In this document: piece after piece, positions 61,475-64,000 of the stretch
Numbering within the stretch: the first letter of the stretch is position 1
Layout: every line of letters starts with the position of its first letter
Assembly (NCBI GenBank): GCA_015057305.1
Contig: SVES01000014.1
Span: forward strand, 1 to 64,000
Length of the DNA stretch: 64,000 nt
From: Pseudobutyrivibrio ruminis
GTDB taxonomy: Bacteria; Bacillota; Clostridia; Lachnospirales; Lachnospiraceae
Reading direction: 5' to 3'
Notes under the pieces: generated by a model
Told to the model about the DNA's origin: nothing
Database searches by the model: none
What the model saw: the letters and a program-made list of their open reading frames with translations, nothing else
Translations under genes and position numbers: made by a program

Positions 61475-63439
61475 ATGCAAAACAGCATTCAAAAACAGCA
61501 GTACCTAAAGATTCTATCTAAGCAGTTCCCTAATGTAGCCACTACGGCAACAGAAATCATTAATCTACAGTCAATCCTAAGCTTACCCAAGGCGACGGAG
61601 CATTTTTTATCTGATATTCATGGCGAGGATGAGCAGTTTGCCCATGTAATAAAAAATGGTTCTGGAGCAGTTAAAAGAAAAATAGATGAGGAATTTGGCA
61701 ACATGCTTTCTGAAAAAGAAAAGCGTGATTTGGCAACCTTGATTTATTATCCAGAGGAACGAATAAGGATGATAAAGGAATCTGACTGGGGCAATGCAAT
61801 GGATGATTGGTATGTTGTTATGATAAATCGTCTGATTCAGGTGTGTAAGGCTGCAGCCAGCAAATATACAAGATCCAAGGTGAGAAAATCTCTGCCAAAG
61901 GATTTTGCATATGTTATAGAAGAGCTTATCACTGGCCGTCGAGACCATGGTGACCAGGAAGCATATTTCAACGAGATAATCCATACTGTTATTCGCATTG
62001 GCAAAGCGCCTGAGCTGATAGTTGCTTTGTCAAATACCATCAGTAGATTTGTTGTGGACCATCTCCATATTGTTGGAGATATCTATGATAGAGGACCAGG
62101 CCCACATAAATGCATGGATACCCTTATGCAGCACCACAGTGTAGATATTCAGTGGGGAAATCATGATATTGTTTGGATGGGGGCGGCGGCAGGCCAGCTG
62201 GCATGTATCGCTACTGTTCTTAGATTTTCTGCACGATATGGCAATTTGGATATTTTAGAGGATGGTTATGGAATAAATCTTTTGCCCCTATTTAGATTTG
62301 CAATGGATACATACAAGGATGACCCTTGTGACTGCTTTAGCCTGCATTATAGAGAGGGAGACTATGATTTGTCCAACGCTGAATGTGACAGAAAAATGCA
62401 TAAAGCTATGGCAATCATCCAATTCAAAATTGAAGGGCAGCTTATAATGGAGCACCCAGAGCTTCATATGGAGGACAGGCTGCTTTTGGATAAAATGGAT
62501 TTGGATAGAGGCATTGTTGTTATTGATGGAAAGGAATACAAGCTTCTAGACACCAATTTCCCTACGCTAGATGTTAAGAACCCTTATGCTCTATCAAAGG
62601 AAGAAGCGGAGGTTATGGAGAAGCTGAGGATTGGCTTTATTAATTGCGAAAAGCTTCAGGAGCATATTCGATTTTTATACAGAAAGGGTAGTTTATACAA
62701 GACTTATAATAACAATCTGTTGTTTCATGGCTGTGTTCCATTGGATGATAATGGACAATTTAAGGAAGTTGAGTTATGTGGGAAAACATATAAGGGTAAG
62801 GCATTATATGATGCATTGGAGCAGTTACTCAGACAGGGGTATTACGCTATAGATCCTGAGGAGAAAAAACGTGGTATGGATATGCTATGGTACACATGGT
62901 GTCATGCCAATTCTCCAGTTTTCGGGAAGGATAAGATGGCTACCTTTGAAAGATATTTTGTTGCTGATAAAGAGACTCATGTGGAAAAAAAGAATCCTTA
63001 CTATACCTGGTATGATAAGGATGAGACAGTTACCATGATTCTAAAGGAATTTGGCCTTAACTCACCGGAAAGCCGTATAATAAACGGCCATGTTCCAGTG
63101 GAAGCCAAAAAGGGTGAACTGCCAATTAAATGTGGTGGGCGATTGATTGTAATTGATGGTGGCTTTTCCAAGGCATATCAGCCAAAGACAGGAATTGCAG
63201 GGTACACTTTGACCTACAATTCCTACGGATTTCTTTTGGCAGCTCATGAGCCATTTGAATCAGTGGAAAAAGCGGTGGAGAGTGGCAGTGATATTCATTC
63301 TGACACCGTTTTAGTACAGCATGTAGATAGGCGTAAAACTGTAGCCGATACAGATATAGGTCAAGGCATTAAGGAAACTATAAAAGAATTGGAGGACCTA
63401 TTGGAGGCGTATCGTACAGGAATATTAGTGGAAGCGTGA
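61475..63439 (+). CDS. fbp: fructose-1,6-bisphosphatase class III
   Basis: A 654-residue cytosolic phosphatase of the class III (Bacillus Fbp) type with a metallophosphoesterase core. Metal motifs are FLSDIHGEDEQF near residue 43, GDIYDRGPGPHKC near 205 and WGNHDIVWMGAA near 232; a late INGHVPVEAKKGE near 535 and VDGGFSKAY follow. It makes fructose 6-phosphate in gluconeogenesis. GAGGAGACG precedes the ATG. Confidence 0.95.
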   Translation: MQNSIQKQQYLKILSKQFPNVATTATEIINLQSILSLPKATEHFLSDIHGEDEQFAHVIKNGSGAVKRKIDEEFGNMLSEKEKRDLATLIYYPEERIRMIKESDWGNAMDDWYVVMINRLIQVCKAAASKYTRSKVRKSLPKDFAYVIEELITGRRDHGDQEAYFNEIIHTVIRIGKAPELIVALSNTISRFVVDHLHIVGDIYDRGPGPHKCMDTLMQHHSVDIQWGNHDIVWMGAAAGQLACIATVLRFSARYGNLDILEDGYGINLLPLFRFAMDTYKDDPCDCFSLHYREGDYDLSNAECDRKMHKAMAIIQFKIEGQLIMEHPELHMEDRLLLDKMDLDRGIVVIDGKEYKLLDTNFPTLDVKNPYALSKEEAEVMEKLRIGFINCEKLQEHIRFLYRKGSLYKTYNNNLLFHGCVPLDDNGQFKEVELCGKTYKGKALYDALEQLLRQGYYAIDPEEKKRGMDMLWYTWCHANSPVFGKDKMATFERYFVADKETHVEKKNPYYTWYDKDETVTMILKEFGLNSPESRIINGHVPVEAKKGELPIKCGGRLIVIDGGFSKAYQPKTGIAGYTLTYNSYGFLLAAHEPFESVEKAVESGSDIHSDTVLVQHVDRRKTVADTDIGQGIKETIKELEDLLEAYRTGILVEA

Positions 63440-63464
63440 CGATAAAGCCATATTTAACGAGTTG

Positions 63465-64000
63465 TCAGTTAAATGAATAATTTCTGTCATAAAGCAGGGC
63501 GGCAAGCAGCACTACAAAGCATGAGCCGGCATTGTGGACGAGGGCACCTGTAGTTGGATTTAATATGCCAAGTACAGACATAGTCACAGCTACAAGGTTG
63601 ATGCACATGGATAGTGTTATTGCTGCCTTTATTGTTTTTACAGTAGTGTTTGACAGCCATTTTAGATATGGAAGATTTGTTATGTCATCAGACATAAGTG
63701 CCACATCAGCTGCTTCAATTGCAATATCGCTTCCTATAGCACCCATGGCAACACCTACATCAGCAAGCTTTAATGCTGGGGCATCATTTACGCCATCACC
63801 AATCATGCAAATCTTGCCATTTTCTTTAAATTTCTTTATGTAGTCCATTTTTTCACCGGGAAGTAATCCTGCATGAACATCATTGATTCCAACCTTTGAT
63901 GCAAAAAATGAAGCGGTTTTTAGATTGTCACCAGTTAATAAAAGGGTGCTTGTATTCATTGCTTCAAGCTGCCGTATTACTTCTCTTGCCTCTGGGCGGA
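63465..64000 (-). CDS. P-type metal-transporting ATPase, C-terminal part
   Basis: Only the last 178 codons lie in the window; the 5' part is beyond 64000. It shows the HAD/P-domain end (LLLTGDNLKTA, GLLPGEKMDYI, MIGDGVNDAPALKLADVGVAMG) followed by two helices (TVKTIKAAITLSMCINLVAVTM and LVHNAGSCFVVLLAALLYD), as in heavy-metal (P1B) ATPases. Metal specificity would be set by membrane motifs outside the window. The gene converges with fbp. Confidence 0.92.
   Translation of the reverse strand, partial: RPEAREVIRQLEAMNTSTLLLTGDNLKTASFFASKVGINDVHAGLLPGEKMDYIKKFKENGKICMIGDGVNDAPALKLADVGVAMGAIGSDIAIEAADVALMSDDITNLPYLKWLSNTTVKTIKAAITLSMCINLVAVTMSVLGILNPTTGALVHNAGSCFVVLLAALLYDRNYSFN

Overview
The window looks like DNA from a low-GC Lachnospiraceae anaerobe, most probably of the Butyrivibrio/Pseudobutyrivibrio group. 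That is inferred from gene content: a YesMN-type sugar-uptake locus, a DUF5107/TPR protein, a sensory [FeFe] hydrogenase, class III fructose bisphosphatase, ECF transporters and DUF6465. No rRNA or tRNA gene was seen.

Layout. 0-3.4 kb: flavoprotein, esterase-like hydrolase, LysR regulator, nicotinamidase and a truncated DUF5688 gene. 3.5-12.7 kb is an accessory region: a GC-richer, strongly base-paired stretch that looks like a structured RNA, a soluble divergent FtsK-like ATPase, then a leftward run of zinc-ribbon proteins, a lipoprotein and unknown genes, followed by KptA. 12.7-15.4 kb is rearranged: a partial copy of an SGNH hydrolase, a small hydrophobic peptide gene facing an antisense RNA (a candidate type I toxin-antitoxin pair), DegV, a 5'-truncated PIN gene and the intact SGNH hydrolase. 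15.4-20.7 kb: ribosomal protein L25, glycerate kinase, a secreted nuclease, an aldo/keto reductase and a HAD phosphatase. 20.8-35.4 kb is a carbohydrate locus: DUF5107-TPR protein, AraC regulator, GH2 glycosidase, YesM/YesN two-component system, ABC sugar importer and an HSL-type esterase. 35.4-40.4 kb: ZIP transporter, a repeat lipoprotein, an ECF S component overlapping a hydrogenase-chemoreceptor fusion, and DUF6465.

40.4-44.6 kb is a complete plasmid-type replication and partition module: an array of TGTCA pentamers on a 9-bp lattice, a very AT-rich tract, parA, a partner with ribbon-helix-helix-like ends, a terminator, about ten 17-bp iterons and a Rep_3-family initiator. It is followed by a lipase-like gene, threonine aldolase, a diguanylate cyclase and a transglutaminase. 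49.7-57.4 kb: a TetR-controlled operon of two exporter-fold ABC proteins plus a full ECF system, then a second TetR gene. 57.5-64 kb: alcohol dehydrogenase with a Rex-like operator, tRNA-dihydrouridine synthase, PTS enzyme I, fructose bisphosphatase and a partial P-type ATPase.

A plasmid-type replicon core lying among housekeeping-type genes (L25, ptsI, fbp, dus) suggests a chromid or an integrated plasmid. The most promising less-described items are the toxin/antisense pair, the two repeat arrays around the rep/par genes, the structured RNA beside the odd FtsK, the zinc-ribbon gene cluster and the hydrogenase-chemoreceptor/ECF pair.
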